64,000 nucleotides of DNA from Micromonospora pisi (GTDB lineage: Bacteria; Actinomycetota; Actinomycetes; Mycobacteriales; Micromonosporaceae). Below, one piece after another: positions 27,558 to 37,689 of this stretch. The stretch lies in contig NZ_RBKT01000001.1 of the NCBI RefSeq assembly GCF_003633685.1, positions 7,068,001-7,132,000 of the forward strand, in the 5' to 3' direction. Every line of letters begins with the position of its first letter. Position 1 is the stretch's first letter. The notes below the pieces were generated by a model, which did no database searches, was not told the origin of the DNA, and saw only the letters and a list, made by a program, of their open reading frames with translations. The position numbers were made by a program, and so were the translations under genes.

Positions 27558-28380
27558 GGCGCCGTTGCGTTATGGGATCGACGGATGCGGTCAACCCGCG
27601 TCGGGTTGAGGTCAGATGGCCAAGGCGAGGGCGGCGAACGCCGTAGACACCCGCGTTGCCGGCGGAGCGTCGACGGCGAGTTCGTAGTGTCCGCGGCGGA
27701 GGTTCCGCATGAACGCGTGTCCGGCGATGATCACCTGTGCCGTCTTGTCGTCCGTAGTCCGCGCATCGGTCTCAACCGGTGTTTCAGCTGGCTGTGATTA
27801 GCCTCGATCGGATTGTTCGCGTACCGCTCGACGTGGTGCCATGCGGACGGGATCAGCTCATCCAGCACGCCGGGGTAGACCGCGGAGGCGTCGGTGACGA
27901 CCTCGCTGGCTGTCACCTTCACCGTCGACAGCGCCCGTCGGAAGAACCGCCTGGCCGCGTCGGCATCTCGGCGCGCGCCGAGACCAGTACGTCGATGACC
28001 TGCCCGTACTGGTTGACCGCCCGGTACACATACCGCCACACGCCGTTTACCCTGACGTACGATTCGTCGAAGAACCACCTGTCACCCGGCGAGTGGCGGC
28101 AGAATCGGGCGGCGTCCGCCAGCAGCGGCGTGAACCGCTGCACCCAGCCGGTAGACGGTCACGTGATCGACCTCGACCCCACGCTCGACCAGCATTTCCT
28201 CGACGTCGCGGTAGGACAGGCTGTACCGCAGGTACCAGCGGACCGCGACGACGATCACCTCCGACGGGAACCGAAACCCGGCGGACGCCGACCTCGGAGG
28301 CAGCCACGGGCGAGAGCGGGTCAATGATTTTACTGCTCAAGCCTGCCTTGATCGCGGCCAACCCTCAACGTGACAGAGCC
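27558..28380 (-). mobile_element. IS6-family insertion sequence, degenerate
   Basis: An 823-bp unit with imperfect ends: GGCGCCGTTGCGTTATGGG at the left, and GGCTCTGTCACGTTGAGGG at the right read inward. It encodes a frameshifted transposase and lies between a truncated EEP gene and a truncated DUF2269-like gene. Confidence 0.7.
27612..28324 (-). pseudogene. IS6-family transposase, frameshifted
   Basis: Three successive frames assemble one IS6-type transposase. They are VVAVRWYLRYSLSYRDVEEM, then WFFDESYVRVNGVWRYVYRA, then VVTDASAVYPGVLDELIP and RYANNPIEANHSQLKHRLRP, ending AFAALALAI with a stop at 27612. At least two 1-nt shifts are needed, around 28150 and 27970, plus one near 27745. Confidence 0.8.
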
Positions 28381-28790
28381 CGGCGAGCTGCGTCAGGACC
28401 CCGGTCAGATGGGCCAGTTGCAGGCCAGGGCGGGGATCGGCGACCAGGCACTCGGCGTACGGACTGACCCAGAGCGCGCCCATGATCGCGGTAGCCAGCA
28501 GCAGCACCAGCTTCGCGACGACCCAGTAGTGCCGGAACAGCCCTTACCGGGTACGTAGCGACAGGATCACGCTGGAGGCCAGCGCCACCAGGAACAACGG
28601 GATGCCCAGGCTCGGCACCAGCGCCCCGAGCAGGGTGTAGCGCTGCGTACCAGTGCCGGATCGGTGCTGCGGATCGCGACCAGGGCGAGTACCAGCATCA
28701 CTAGTTTCTGGCCGATCAGGGCCACCGAGGCGACGATGTGCACGGTGGTCAGTGCCTTGTGTGATGGGTCGGATGCTCTCGCCCGCCCAG
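28381..28790 (-). pseudogene. DUF2269-like integral membrane protein, decayed
   Basis: Minus-strand hydrophobic segments TTVHIVASVALIGQKLVMLV, SLGIPLFLVALASSVILSL and HYWVVAKLVLLLATAIMG occur in two frames with one in-frame stop. The 3' end is cut by the IS6 at 28380. The arrangement resembles small four-helix DUF2269-type membrane proteins; this assignment is tentative. Confidence 0.5.
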
Positions 28791-28924
28791 TCTCGGCGGG
28801 CCGGTACGCGCTGTCGTCCGTCCCAAAGCGGCCCTCGGGCTACGCCGGGGGGTCGCAGCGGCGGTACGGTCCGGAGCGCGGACGTGGGGGCCGGTCCGGG
28901 TTGACCGCACCGACCCCCACCGCG

Positions 28925-31900
28925 TCACAGGTCGGGGCGTTCGGTGACCCGTACGGCATTGAGAAGCGGCGGAGCTTGTCCCCGGCTTACCAGCGCCAGC
29001 CGTAGCGTCCCGCCCGTGACCTCGACCCGCAGCCGTCGAACGTCGCTATGATCCGCCGGGGGCCGGTAGTCGGCGAGCAACGTACGGCCTCCGGCGATCA
29101 CGTCGAAGCGTCGGTCGGCACCGGTCGGGCCGGCGACATCGCGGAAGGTCAACGCCACCTCGTAGACCCCGTCCGGTAGGTGGTGGAACTCGTAGCCGAA
29201 GGTGCCGACCCGGGCATCCGCCGCGACCGGGTCGCCCACCTGAGCGTCGGCCGCCCTCGTGGTCCGGCCGTCCCAACCGAAGTCGCCGGACCCGGTGAAC
29301 GGTCGGTCGGCCCGCCAGGTCGTACCGTCGGGCCCCACCACGCGTGCCCCGCCCACGTTGACGGCGATGTCGTACCGGGGCACCCCCACGGTGACCGGGA
29401 TCTGGAGTACGCCATGGTTGTAGCCGGTGTTCGAGGTGACGAGGAGTTGGGCCTGGCGGGCCTCGCCCGGTGCCAAACCGGCCGTGTCGACAAGAACGTC
29501 GACGACCGCCGACTGTCCCGGCCGGAGGGTGCCGGAGGTGACGGAGGTGGTCAGCCACGGCTGGTCCACCGGGCTCGGGATCGCCGGTTCGACCACCCCG
29601 ATTTCCTGGCTCGCCACTCCCCAGATCCGCCCGTCCCGGTCGAGGTCGATCGAACCGAATGGCTGCCCGACCGCCGCCGGGTAGGTCAGCTCACCCAACA
29701 CCCCACAGCCGTCCGGATCCACCCGCAGAATCCTCGGTTCCGTCTGCTGCACGTAGATCTCCTTCGTCGCCGCATGCCAGGCCAGTCCGCTCGCGGTGAT
29801 GTCGGGCAGGTCGCAGGAGTCGAGCACGCTGCCGGGACGGGCGTGGGACTCACCGGAGACGTGGTAGAGCCTGCGGACGGCCCGGTCCCGGGCGGCGAGG
29901 TAGAAGGTGTCGTCGTCCGGGCGGTACGTCAGGGTGATGGCGCCCTGCCAGGGGTGGTTGTTGCCGGGAACGTCGAGGGTGAGCGCACCGGTGGCGTCCC
30001 AGCACCGCAACCACGTCTGCGGTTCCGCGAGGATGCTTTCGTACACCTGGGCACCGCACATCCGGCCACGACGCGAGTCGTAGGTGAGGTCACGCAGCCG
30101 GAGCACCGTCTCCTCGGCCGGTGTCACACCGAGCACCCGCCCGGTAGGTGTGCCGTCGGGGCGGAACTCGTGCACCGAGCCGGCCGTGCCGTCGCCCAGC
30201 CAGACGTTGCCGGTGGTGGGGTCGAGGCCGATTCCCAGGACGGTGGACGTGCCCGCGATCCTGGGCCGCCACGCCTGCTGGGCGTACTGGCCCGGCGCGG
30301 TCGGTGCGTGCGCCTCGGCCACCCGGTAGTCGGCCGGCAGATCGCCCGAGTTGGTGAGCCGGACCGTGCGCCGCTGCCGGCCGAGGTTTTCGCCGACCAC
30401 GGTCAGCTTGGACAGGTCGGCGGTGACCGTACCGCTGGCGAGCGTGGCGTCGGCGGTCACCCGCTGTGCGTCGTGCTCGATCCGGACGGTACGGCGGTCG
30501 GCGGCGTAGTGGCCCGACGTGATCTCGAGGATGTGTTCGCCGGGCGGCACCTCGACGAAGTAGCGGCCGTCGGGGCGGATCTGCTGCCGGCGCCGGAGTT
30601 GTCCACCACTCCACACGCTCACCGTGCCACCGTTCACGGCCCGGCCGTCGTTCGCGTCGCGTACGGTGCCGGACGCGACTCCGCTCGCGGGTGGGCGGAA
30701 CCGGATCGCGACGTCGTCGGAGAGCACCGGCTCGGCCTGGGAGTAGTACATGCCGGGGGGTGGGGCGTAGCCCCAGATCCCCACCGTGGCCCACCTGCCA
30801 CGGTTGACGGGGTCGAGGTTCCGGTACTGGTAGGTGACCGTGCCGTCCTCGCCGAGCAGCGCCTCGAACGACACCCGGTACGTGCCGACCTCGTTCTGGT
30901 TCTCGTCGTAGTCGGTCGCGGTCAGGTCGCGCCACTCGATGACGAACTGGCGGCGTGGTGCCTGGCCGACCACCGCCGTTCGGATCGACGAGTGGTCGTC
31001 CAGGAACAGCTGGTCCAGGTACGGGGCCAGTTCGGTGCTGGCCCTGCTGCGTAGGGAGATCCGGCCGTCGCCCCAGACGGTGACCCGCTCGTGGAACTCG
31101 CCGAACAGGCGGAACGGGAAGGGCAGGTCGACCGGCAGTTCGATGTGCAGACCGCCGCCGGAGGCCCGGTCCACCAGCACCCGGTCGGCCTCCACCCAGC
31201 CCGACCGGTGTTCCGCGCAGGTGTATCCGTATCCGCCGGTGTCGGTCCGGCTCGACACCTTCGGGCGCACCGCCGTGTCGCCCTCGACGGTGATCTCCGT
31301 GGTCGTCTCGACCAGGCAACGGTCGCCGGAGAGGGTCAGCCGGTGATTGCCCTCCGGTACGTCGGTGAATTGGAAACCACCGTCGGCGCCGGTGGTGACC
31401 GGTGGCAACGGGGTGCCCACCAGGGTCGCGGTGAGCCCGGCCACCGGTGTCCCGTCCTCGCGTACGGCCACTCCCCGCACCGGGCGCCGGGGCGCCTGGG
31501 CGATTGCGACGTCGATCGTGGTCGTGCTCCGCTCCGGCAGTTCCACCGTGCGGCGGTGGGTCCGGTAGCCGTAGCCGCCGATGTCGATCGTCACCGTGCC
31601 GGCGGCCGAGACGAGACGGTAGGACCCGTCGGCCGAGGCGGTGGTGGCCCGGACGACCGACCCGGCTGCGGCCTGGACCGTGGCACCGGCGACCGGGGCA
31701 CCGTCCGCGTCCGTCACCCGACCGGTGACCGTGGCGATCGCGTCGCGCGGGGCCCGGCCGACCGCCGGGAACACGTCGAGCCTGCCCTCGCCCCAGGTCT
31801 GGTCGTTGCCGGGGACACCGCCGCAGTCCAGCGCCGCCGGGGCGTCGACCGCCACGCCGTCCAGTAGCGCCCGGATCTCCGCCGGTCGACCGACCAGCAG

Positions 31901-33202
31901 GGGAGCGGCGGAGAGCAGCAGCGCCACCGCGCCGGCGACGTGCGGAGCGGCCATCGAGGTGCCGCTCCACTGTTCGTACCCGTCACCCGGCACCGCGCTG
32001 CGTACGGCCACACCGGGCGCAGCGATGTCTGGTTTGCCGTCCTGGTAGCCCCTGGAGGAGAAGTCCGCGATGCGGTTGTCCGTGTCGAAGGCCGCCACCG
32101 AGTAGGCATCCGGCAGGGCCCCCGGGTAGCCGACGGTCTGGCAGAGCGGACCGTCGTTGCCGGCGGAGAAGACCGGCATGATGCCGGCGGCGACCCAGGC
32201 GGAGAGGATCTGCTGTAGCACCGGTGGTCCGCCCGGCCCGCCCCACGAGTTGTTCACCACGTGCGGACGCAGGTCGGGGCGGGGATTCTGGCCGGACAGG
32301 TCGGTCGGCGCGAGCATCCATTGCATGGCGGCGGCGAGGGCCCGGTAGCTGCAGGAGCGTGCCTCGCAGCCCTTCGCGCTGATCCACTTGGCGCCCGGCG
32401 CGACCCCCACGTGGTTGCCCGGCCCACCGTCACCGACCATCGTGCCGACCGTGTGGGTGCCGTGCCCGGTGTTGTCGCACGGTTCGAGTGACGGGTCGCC
32501 GCAGACGTACGACGGGTCGAACCAGTTGTAGTTGTGGTCGAAGGTGCCGTCCCCCCGACTACCGCGATAGCTCGCCGCGATCGCCGGATGGTCGTACTCG
32601 GCGCCGGAGTCGATGCTGCCGACCACCGTGCCCTCACCCCGTACGCCGTATTCCGACCACACCTTCGGCGCGCCGACCCGATCCACCCCCCACGCCACGT
32701 CGGTGCTGGTGGTGCCCGCCGCCTTCGCGGGGTCGGGCAGTGGGACCTCTCCGGTCGCGGTGATCCGGGCGACCTCCGGGCGGTTCCGTACGACGTCGAG
32801 TGCCGCCTGGTCACCGAGCCGGACCAGGACCGCGTTGGCGGCCCAGAAGCCGGTAGCGGCCACCCCGTTGGCGGTGAGCTTCGAGAGCAACGCCGATTGG
32901 CTCCGCGCGGCGGTCGTCTGCAGGGCGTGGTGCACGTACCGGCCGCGCTCGCCCCAGTCGGCGATGCCGGCGGCGGCCGACAGGTCGGCCTCCGCGTCGA
33001 GCAGGACCCAGAAGTCGGTCCGGCCGTGCGCGGCGATTGCGCCGGTGACCTCGGCGTCCACGGTCACCCGGCCGGTGCTGCTCGCCTCGGTGTCGAGCGG
33101 GGCCGCCCCGGCCGCGCCGGGGGCTGACACCGCGAGCGTCGCGGCCAGCGCGAGCGCGAGGCCGTGTCGCAGTGAACTCATCGTGGTTCTCCTCGCGGTC
33201 AT
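28925..33202 (-). CDS. giant secreted S8 (subtilisin-like) peptidase with malectin-like C-terminus
   Basis: This 1425-aa protein has a signal peptide (HGLALALAATLAVSAPGA). The S8 catalytic domain spans about 165-450: Asp in GSIDSGAEYDHP at about 197, His in GHGTHTVG at about 248, Asn in NNSWGG, and Ser in GTSMAAPHVAG at about 415. Carboxypeptidase-regulatory-like beta domains follow (VTGRVTDADGAPVAGATV). Then come a beta-propeller-like stretch (EFRPDGTPTGRVLGV, DRDGRIWGVASQE) and a C-terminal malectin-like carbohydrate-binding domain (AVNVGGARVVGPDGTTWRAD). It is second in an operon; its ATG overlaps the stop of the upstream protease (33199-33202). It is presumably extracellular and wall- or glycan-associated. 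Confidence 0.9.
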   Translation of the reverse strand: MTARRTTMSSLRHGLALALAATLAVSAPGAAGAAPLDTEASSTGRVTVDAEVTGAIAAHGRTDFWVLLDAEADLSAAAGIADWGERGRYVHHALQTTAARSQSALLSKLTANGVAATGFWAANAVLVRLGDQAALDVVRNRPEVARITATGEVPLPDPAKAAGTTSTDVAWGVDRVGAPKVWSEYGVRGEGTVVGSIDSGAEYDHPAIAASYRGSRGDGTFDHNYNWFDPSYVCGDPSLEPCDNTGHGTHTVGTMVGDGGPGNHVGVAPGAKWISAKGCEARSCSYRALAAAMQWMLAPTDLSGQNPRPDLRPHVVNNSWGGPGGPPVLQQILSAWVAAGIMPVFSAGNDGPLCQTVGYPGALPDAYSVAAFDTDNRIADFSSRGYQDGKPDIAAPGVAVRSAVPGDGYEQWSGTSMAAPHVAGAVALLLSAAPLLVGRPAEIRALLDGVAVDAPAALDCGGVPGNDQTWGEGRLDVFPAVGRAPRDAIATVTGRVTDADGAPVAGATVQAAAGSVVRATTASADGSYRLVSAAGTVTIDIGGYGYRTHRRTVELPERSTTTIDVAIAQAPRRPVRGVAVREDGTPVAGLTATLVGTPLPPVTTGADGGFQFTDVPEGNHRLTLSGDRCLVETTTEITVEGDTAVRPKVSSRTDTGGYGYTCAEHRSGWVEADRVLVDRASGGGLHIELPVDLPFPFRLFGEFHERVTVWGDGRISLRSRASTELAPYLDQLFLDDHSSIRTAVVGQAPRRQFVIEWRDLTATDYDENQNEVGTYRVSFEALLGEDGTVTYQYRNLDPVNRGRWATVGIWGYAPPPGMYYSQAEPVLSDDVAIRFRPPASGVASGTVRDANDGRAVNGGTVSVWSGGQLRRRQQIRPDGRYFVEVPPGEHILEITSGHYAADRRTVRIEHDAQRVTADATLASGTVTADLSKLTVVGENLGRQRRTVRLTNSGDLPADYRVAEAHAPTAPGQYAQQAWRPRIAGTSTVLGIGLDPTTGNVWLGDGTAGSVHEFRPDGTPTGRVLGVTPAEETVLRLRDLTYDSRRGRMCGAQVYESILAEPQTWLRCWDATGALTLDVPGNNHPWQGAITLTYRPDDDTFYLAARDRAVRRLYHVSGESHARPGSVLDSCDLPDITASGLAWHAATKEIYVQQTEPRILRVDPDGCGVLGELTYPAAVGQPFGSIDLDRDGRIWGVASQEIGVVEPAIPSPVDQPWLTTSVTSGTLRPGQSAVVDVLVDTAGLAPGEARQAQLLVTSNTGYNHGVLQIPVTVGVPRYDIAVNVGGARVVGPDGTTWRADRPFTGSGDFGWDGRTTRAADAQVGDPVAADARVGTFGYEFHHLPDGVYEVALTFRDVAGPTGADRRFDVIAGGRTLLADYRPPADHSDVRRLRVEVTGGTLRLALVSRGQAPPLLNAVRVTERPDL

Positions 33203-36200
33203 GCCGACGGGAACGGCCGGTGGGTGGCCCGCAGGCCGCAGATCATCGGGTCCTGCGAATCGGGCGACCCGACCAGCCGGACATGGAGTTCGCCACCGGT
33301 GACGGCGACCGTGAAACGTTGGCGGGCGGCGGCATTGCGGCCGGCCGCGCCGGCGATGTCGTAGCCGGCCAACAGCCGCTGCTCACCCGCGTACACGTCG
33401 AACCGGCGTTTGCCGGGCGCGGCACCGTTGATCTCGGCGAACTCCAGTTCGAGCTCGTAGTTGCCGCTGGGCAGACCGGCGAACCGGTAGCCGACCGCCC
33501 CGACCCGGCAAGTCTGGTAGAGCGTGTCGTCGTCGGTGCCGGCGATCGCCTTGGTGGTCGTGACCACCCGGCTTTTGCCCTCGTAGCCGAACTGACCCGC
33601 GTACGGCTGGTCCGCGGCCCAGGTTCCGCCAGCCAGGTCGGTGTACGCCGCACCACCGGCGTCGATCCCCTGCTCGTATGCGGCGACCGTCAGGTGCACC
33701 GGTACCCGGGTCCAGCGTGGTTCACGGCCGGTGGCGGAGTAGAACATCAACTCCTCGGCGTACTCCCCGCCGGACAGGCCGGTGCTGTCCGCCGTCACCG
33801 GGACGGTGACCGTCTCGCCCGGGCCCACGGTGACGAAGTGGTACCGCCGCCCGTCGGGCAGCCGGAGCCAGGTGGACGGGTTGAAGGTGGAGATTTGGAC
33901 GTCTGCGGCGGCGCCGCCGCTGTTGGTCAGCCGCACGTCGTAGACGCGCTGCTGGCCGGCGACGAGATCCGCCCGTCCGTCCCAGCCCGAGACCGCGATC
34001 CGGGCGGTGGTGAGGGCGAGGTCGACTCCGTGTCGAGTCGCGCCGTCAACGACCTCGACGGTGCTGCTCGCTGCGGCGTACCCCTCCGCGTTGCCCTCGA
34101 TCGTGTACCGGCCGTCGGGGAGCGCGAGCCCGAAGACACCACCGACCACCGGCACCGTCGCGACAATCTGACCCGTCGCGTCGCTTGCGGAAACGGTCGG
34201 CTGCCGGACGTCGTCGACCGCGCGACCGTCGTTGTGGTCGGTGACGCGGCCGAACACCAGGCCGGCGGCGGGCGGGGTGTAGACGATGGAGCGGTCGTTG
34301 GTGAGCGCGTCGGTCCGGTAGGTGTACGGCAGCGCGGTGCTGCCAGCCTCGTCCTCGATGCCGACCGACACCGAACTGTAGGCGTCACCGGCACCGCGCT
34401 CGGCCGCGTCGTCCAGTCCGGCGTACTGGAACCGTACGGTCCCGTCCTCGCTGAGCACCGCCTGTACCGTGATCCGACGTTGCACGGCGGGGTTGCCCAG
34501 CAGCAGCCGTACGTTGCGCCACTCCACGGCCAGCCAGCGGTGTGGCGAAATGCCGCCGCTCCCGGTACGCACACTCGCCGAGCCGTCGACAAAGAGATCC
34601 GCCCAGTAGGGGTAGAGGGAGCCGTCCGGCTCCGGACCGTCCGGTAGCGGGCCGCCCGGCTGACTGCCGAGGACGTCGGCGCTCAACGGGCGGAGGTCGG
34701 TGGCGATCCGACCGTCGACGTGGATCCGAACCGACTCGGTCGCCTTGCCGTAGAGCCGGAACGGGAACGGCAGCGCGAGGTCGTACGCCGCACCGGTTCC
34801 GGTGATCGGCAGCGTGGTGTCGGTGGGCCGGAAACCGTTCGGCTCCTCGTGGCAGCCGTAACCGCGTCCGTCCCGGCGCCGCTCGGCGGTGATGGTCGGT
34901 GTCTCGTCGCCGTCGACGGTCAGGTCGAGAACCTGCCCGAGCACGCACGCCCCAGCCGTGGTCAGCAGGCGGTACCGGCCCTCGGGCACACCCTCGAACC
35001 GGAAACCGCCGTCGGGGGCGGTCTTCACCGGAGCGAGCGGCGTGTCGGAGAGGGTGACCTCGACCCCGAACACGGCCGCTCCCGCTGGGTCGGCGACCCG
35101 TCCGGTGACGGTGTGCCGGACGACCGGGACGAGGGCGAGGTCGACCCGGATCGTGCCGTCGGCCGGTACCTCGACAGTGGTGGACGCCGGTCGGTAGCCG
35201 AACCCGGTCGCGTCCAGTGCGAACCGACCCGCCGGTGTGACAAAGCGGTAGCTCCCGTCCGCCTCGGTGTCGGTGCGCTGCCCGTCGGCGAGCCCGACGG
35301 TCACGTCCGGCACCGGCGCGCCGGTCGTCGCGTCGGTCACCACCCCGGTCACGACGCCGGCGGCATCCCGTGGGGCGAGCGCGACCGCCGCTGCCGCGTC
35401 CAGTCGCCCCTCGCCGTACACGTTGTTGTCGTTGGAGGTGCCACCGCAGGAGGTGTCGGCCGTGTCGACGGCGGAGGCGTCGAGTGCCGCCCGGATCCCG
35501 GGCAGTTCGCCGCGCAGCTTCGGTGCCGCCGCGAGGATCAGTGCCACCGTGCCGGTCACGTGCGGTGTCGCCATCGACGTACCGTCGCCGACGGCGTAGC
35601 CGTTGCCCGGCACGCTGCTGAGGATCGCCGAGCCGGGCGCGGAGAGGTCCGGTTTGGTACCGCCGTCAAGCGGTGAGCTACCGCGCGCGGAGAAGGGCGC
35701 GACCGTTCCCTCACGGTCGTGGGCCCCGACCGTGTACGCCTCCGGGTAGCTGCCCGGGGCGTCGACGGTGGCGCAGGTGGGGCCGGAGTTGCCGGCGGCG
35801 AAGACGGGCATCACTCCGGCGGCGGCCCAGGCGCGTACCGCCTGGCGGAAGCCCTCGAAGGCGCCGTCCGAGTTGCCCCACGAGTTGTTCACCACCTGTG
35901 GGCGCAACTCGGGTCTCGGGTTGCGGCCGTAGCGGTCGGTCGGGGCGAGCATCCACTGCATCGAGGAGAGCAGGCTCTGGTCCGAGCAGTAGTCGTACTC
36001 GCAGCCCTTGGCTGCGATCCAGGTGGCGCCGGGTGCCACCCCGATTCGGTTGCCGGGACCGGCGTCGCCGAGGACCGTACCGGTCACGTGGGTGCCGTGA
36101 CCATTGTTGTCACAGGGCGCCGACCGGGTGTCGCCGCAGACGTAGTTCGGGTCCCACCAGTTGTAGCCGTGCTCGTACGTCCCGTCGCCCCTGGTGCCCC

Positions 36201-36825
36201 GGTAGCCGCGTACCAGCGCCGGGTGGTCGAACTGTGCCCCGGTGTCGATGACACCGATCGTCACGCCCTCGCCCCGGACGCCGTACTCCTGCCAGACCCG
36301 GTCGGCGTGGATCATCTCGATGTTCCACGCGACCGGGTCGTCCTCGTCGGTGGTGGCGGTGGCCGTGGGACGCGGTACCCGGTAGGTCCTCGGCGCGGCG
36401 ATCGTTTGTACGTCCGTCCGGCTGGCGACCGCGTCTAGGGCCGTCCTGTCGCCGGTCACCAGTAGGGCGTTGGCGGCCCAGAACGACTCGACCTTCGCGC
36501 CCCGGGCGGTGAGCGTGGCTTGCACCGGGGCCTGGCTCCGTTGCGCGGCGGCGCGCAGCCGGTTCGTGACGTGGCGGCCCCGCTCGCCCCAGTCGGCGAT
36601 CCGGTCCGCGCCGGAGAGGTCGGCGGTCTGGTCGAACATCACCCAGAACGTGGTCGACCCCTGCCGGTCGAGCGCCTGGGTGACCTGCGCGTCGACCCGG
36701 GGCAGATGGGTGCGGGCGTCTGTGTCGGGGCGGGCACTGGCCGGAGCGGCGAGGCCGCCGGCCAGGATCACGCCGGCCGTCACAGCGGCCGGCCACCAGA
36801 GGGGAATTGTGGATCGTGGCTTCAC
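33199..36825 (-). CDS. secreted S8 (subtilisin-like) peptidase with malectin-like C-terminus (paralogue, first in operon)
   Basis: This 1208-aa protein starts at GTG 36825 preceded by GAAAGGA, with signal peptide PAAVTAGVILAGGLAAPASA. Catalytic residues are Asp in GVIDTGAQFDHP at about 194, His in GHGTHVTG at about 245, Asn in NNSWGN, and Ser in GTSMATPHVTG at about 415. Several CarboxypepD_reg-like repeats (VVTDATTGAPVPDVTV, GRVADPAGAAVFGVEV) follow, and then a malectin-like C-terminus (QGIDAGGAAYTDLAGGTWAA). It shares the N-terminal block (FWVMFDQTADLSGADRIADW) with the 1425-aa neighbour but lacks the propeller segment. The pair arose by duplication and is translationally coupled. Confidence 0.9.
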   Translation of the reverse strand: MKPRSTIPLWWPAAVTAGVILAGGLAAPASARPDTDARTHLPRVDAQVTQALDRQGSTTFWVMFDQTADLSGADRIADWGERGRHVTNRLRAAAQRSQAPVQATLTARGAKVESFWAANALLVTGDRTALDAVASRTDVQTIAAPRTYRVPRPTATATTDEDDPVAWNIEMIHADRVWQEYGVRGEGVTIGVIDTGAQFDHPALVRGYRGTRGDGTYEHGYNWWDPNYVCGDTRSAPCDNNGHGTHVTGTVLGDAGPGNRIGVAPGATWIAAKGCEYDYCSDQSLLSSMQWMLAPTDRYGRNPRPELRPQVVNNSWGNSDGAFEGFRQAVRAWAAAGVMPVFAAGNSGPTCATVDAPGSYPEAYTVGAHDREGTVAPFSARGSSPLDGGTKPDLSAPGSAILSSVPGNGYAVGDGTSMATPHVTGTVALILAAAPKLRGELPGIRAALDASAVDTADTSCGGTSNDNNVYGEGRLDAAAAVALAPRDAAGVVTGVVTDATTGAPVPDVTVGLADGQRTDTEADGSYRFVTPAGRFALDATGFGYRPASTTVEVPADGTIRVDLALVPVVRHTVTGRVADPAGAAVFGVEVTLSDTPLAPVKTAPDGGFRFEGVPEGRYRLLTTAGACVLGQVLDLTVDGDETPTITAERRRDGRGYGCHEEPNGFRPTDTTLPITGTGAAYDLALPFPFRLYGKATESVRIHVDGRIATDLRPLSADVLGSQPGGPLPDGPEPDGSLYPYWADLFVDGSASVRTGSGGISPHRWLAVEWRNVRLLLGNPAVQRRITVQAVLSEDGTVRFQYAGLDDAAERGAGDAYSSVSVGIEDEAGSTALPYTYRTDALTNDRSIVYTPPAAGLVFGRVTDHNDGRAVDDVRQPTVSASDATGQIVATVPVVGGVFGLALPDGRYTIEGNAEGYAAASSTVEVVDGATRHGVDLALTTARIAVSGWDGRADLVAGQQRVYDVRLTNSGGAAADVQISTFNPSTWLRLPDGRRYHFVTVGPGETVTVPVTADSTGLSGGEYAEELMFYSATGREPRWTRVPVHLTVAAYEQGIDAGGAAYTDLAGGTWAADQPYAGQFGYEGKSRVVTTTKAIAGTDDDTLYQTCRVGAVGYRFAGLPSGNYELELEFAEINGAAPGKRRFDVYAGEQRLLAGYDIAGAAGRNAAARQRFTVAVTGGELHVRLVGSPDSQDPMICGLRATHRPFPSA

Positions 36826-36993
36826 CGGAGGCGTCCTTTCGGTGGCAGAACCCCGTCGGGACGGACGGTACGGGCATCGATCATCAACTGTGAAGGAGAT
36901 ATGAAGTCACAATTCAATAACCCTGAAGGACTCCATCGTGGGGGTGAGGGGCCGCGACGTACGCTGGGGCACTCACAGTGACGAGGAGAACGG

Positions 36994-37689
36994 GTGTCGA
37001 TCCAGAACACCGATGGCACCGACCGGGACTGGCGTAGGCCCCGCGACCCGGACCGGGCCTACCTCACCGACCCGAGGGCGATCAGAGTGCTCGCCCATCC
37101 CGGTCGACAGGGGATCCTGCGGCGCCTTCAGGCCGACGGCCCGGCCACCGCCACCGAATGCGCCCAGGTCGCCGGGATGACTCCGAGCGCCGCCAGTTAC
37201 CACCTTCGACAGCTTGCTCGACACGGTTTTGTCGCCGAGGCGCCGGGACGCGGCGACATGCGCGAGCGGATGTGGGAGGCGCGGATCCGGGGCTACCGCA
37301 TCGACGATGTCGAGGAGCCGTCAGCGCAGCTCGTCGCCACGGTGCAGGAGCTGTTCCAGGCGACCCTCCAGGCATCCGAACAACTCGCCGTCCGGTGGAT
37401 GGAGCGGCTTCCGCAGGAGTCATACGCCTGGCGTGACTCGGCTCAACTCGCCACCAAGAGCATCCGGGTCAACCCGGCGGAACTCCGGGTGGTCTACGAG
37501 CGTATGGCCGAGATCCTGCAGCCCTACCTCGCCAACCGGCGGCCCCGGGAGGACGCGCCCGCGGACGCCCGCTTGGTCCACGTCGACCTGCGGATGCTGC
37601 CCTGGGCAGACCCCGCTCCGGTGGTGGCCGTCGAACCGGCGGAGCCCAAACAGGACGGGCGGGAAGCGTACCGAGACCGGGGACGGTGA
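36994..37689 (+). CDS. ArsR-like winged-helix transcriptional regulator
   Basis: This 231-aa protein starts at GTG 36994 with GAGGAG upstream. The HTH_20/ArsR-type winged helix lies at about 25-100 (IRVLAHPGRQGILRRLQADG, SAASYHLRQLARHGFVAEAP). A C-terminal helical domain contains YERMAEILQPYLANRRP. No metal-binding Cys cluster is seen, so it is probably not a metal sensor. It is transcribed divergently from the protease operon with a 168-bp shared intergenic region, so it likely controls those proteases. A 26-codon open frame (36901-36981) precedes it. Confidence 0.85.
   Translation: MSIQNTDGTDRDWRRPRDPDRAYLTDPRAIRVLAHPGRQGILRRLQADGPATATECAQVAGMTPSAASYHLRQLARHGFVAEAPGRGDMRERMWEARIRGYRIDDVEEPSAQLVATVQELFQATLQASEQLAVRWMERLPQESYAWRDSAQLATKSIRVNPAELRVVYERMAEILQPYLANRRPREDAPADARLVHVDLRMLPWADPAPVVAVEPAEPKQDGREAYRDRGR

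Noticed and set aside
29180-31970. Frames longer than 600 codons on both strands over the 1425-aa protease
   Set aside because: Out-of-frame shadows rich in Arg/Gly/Pro; the protease frame carries clear domains throughout.
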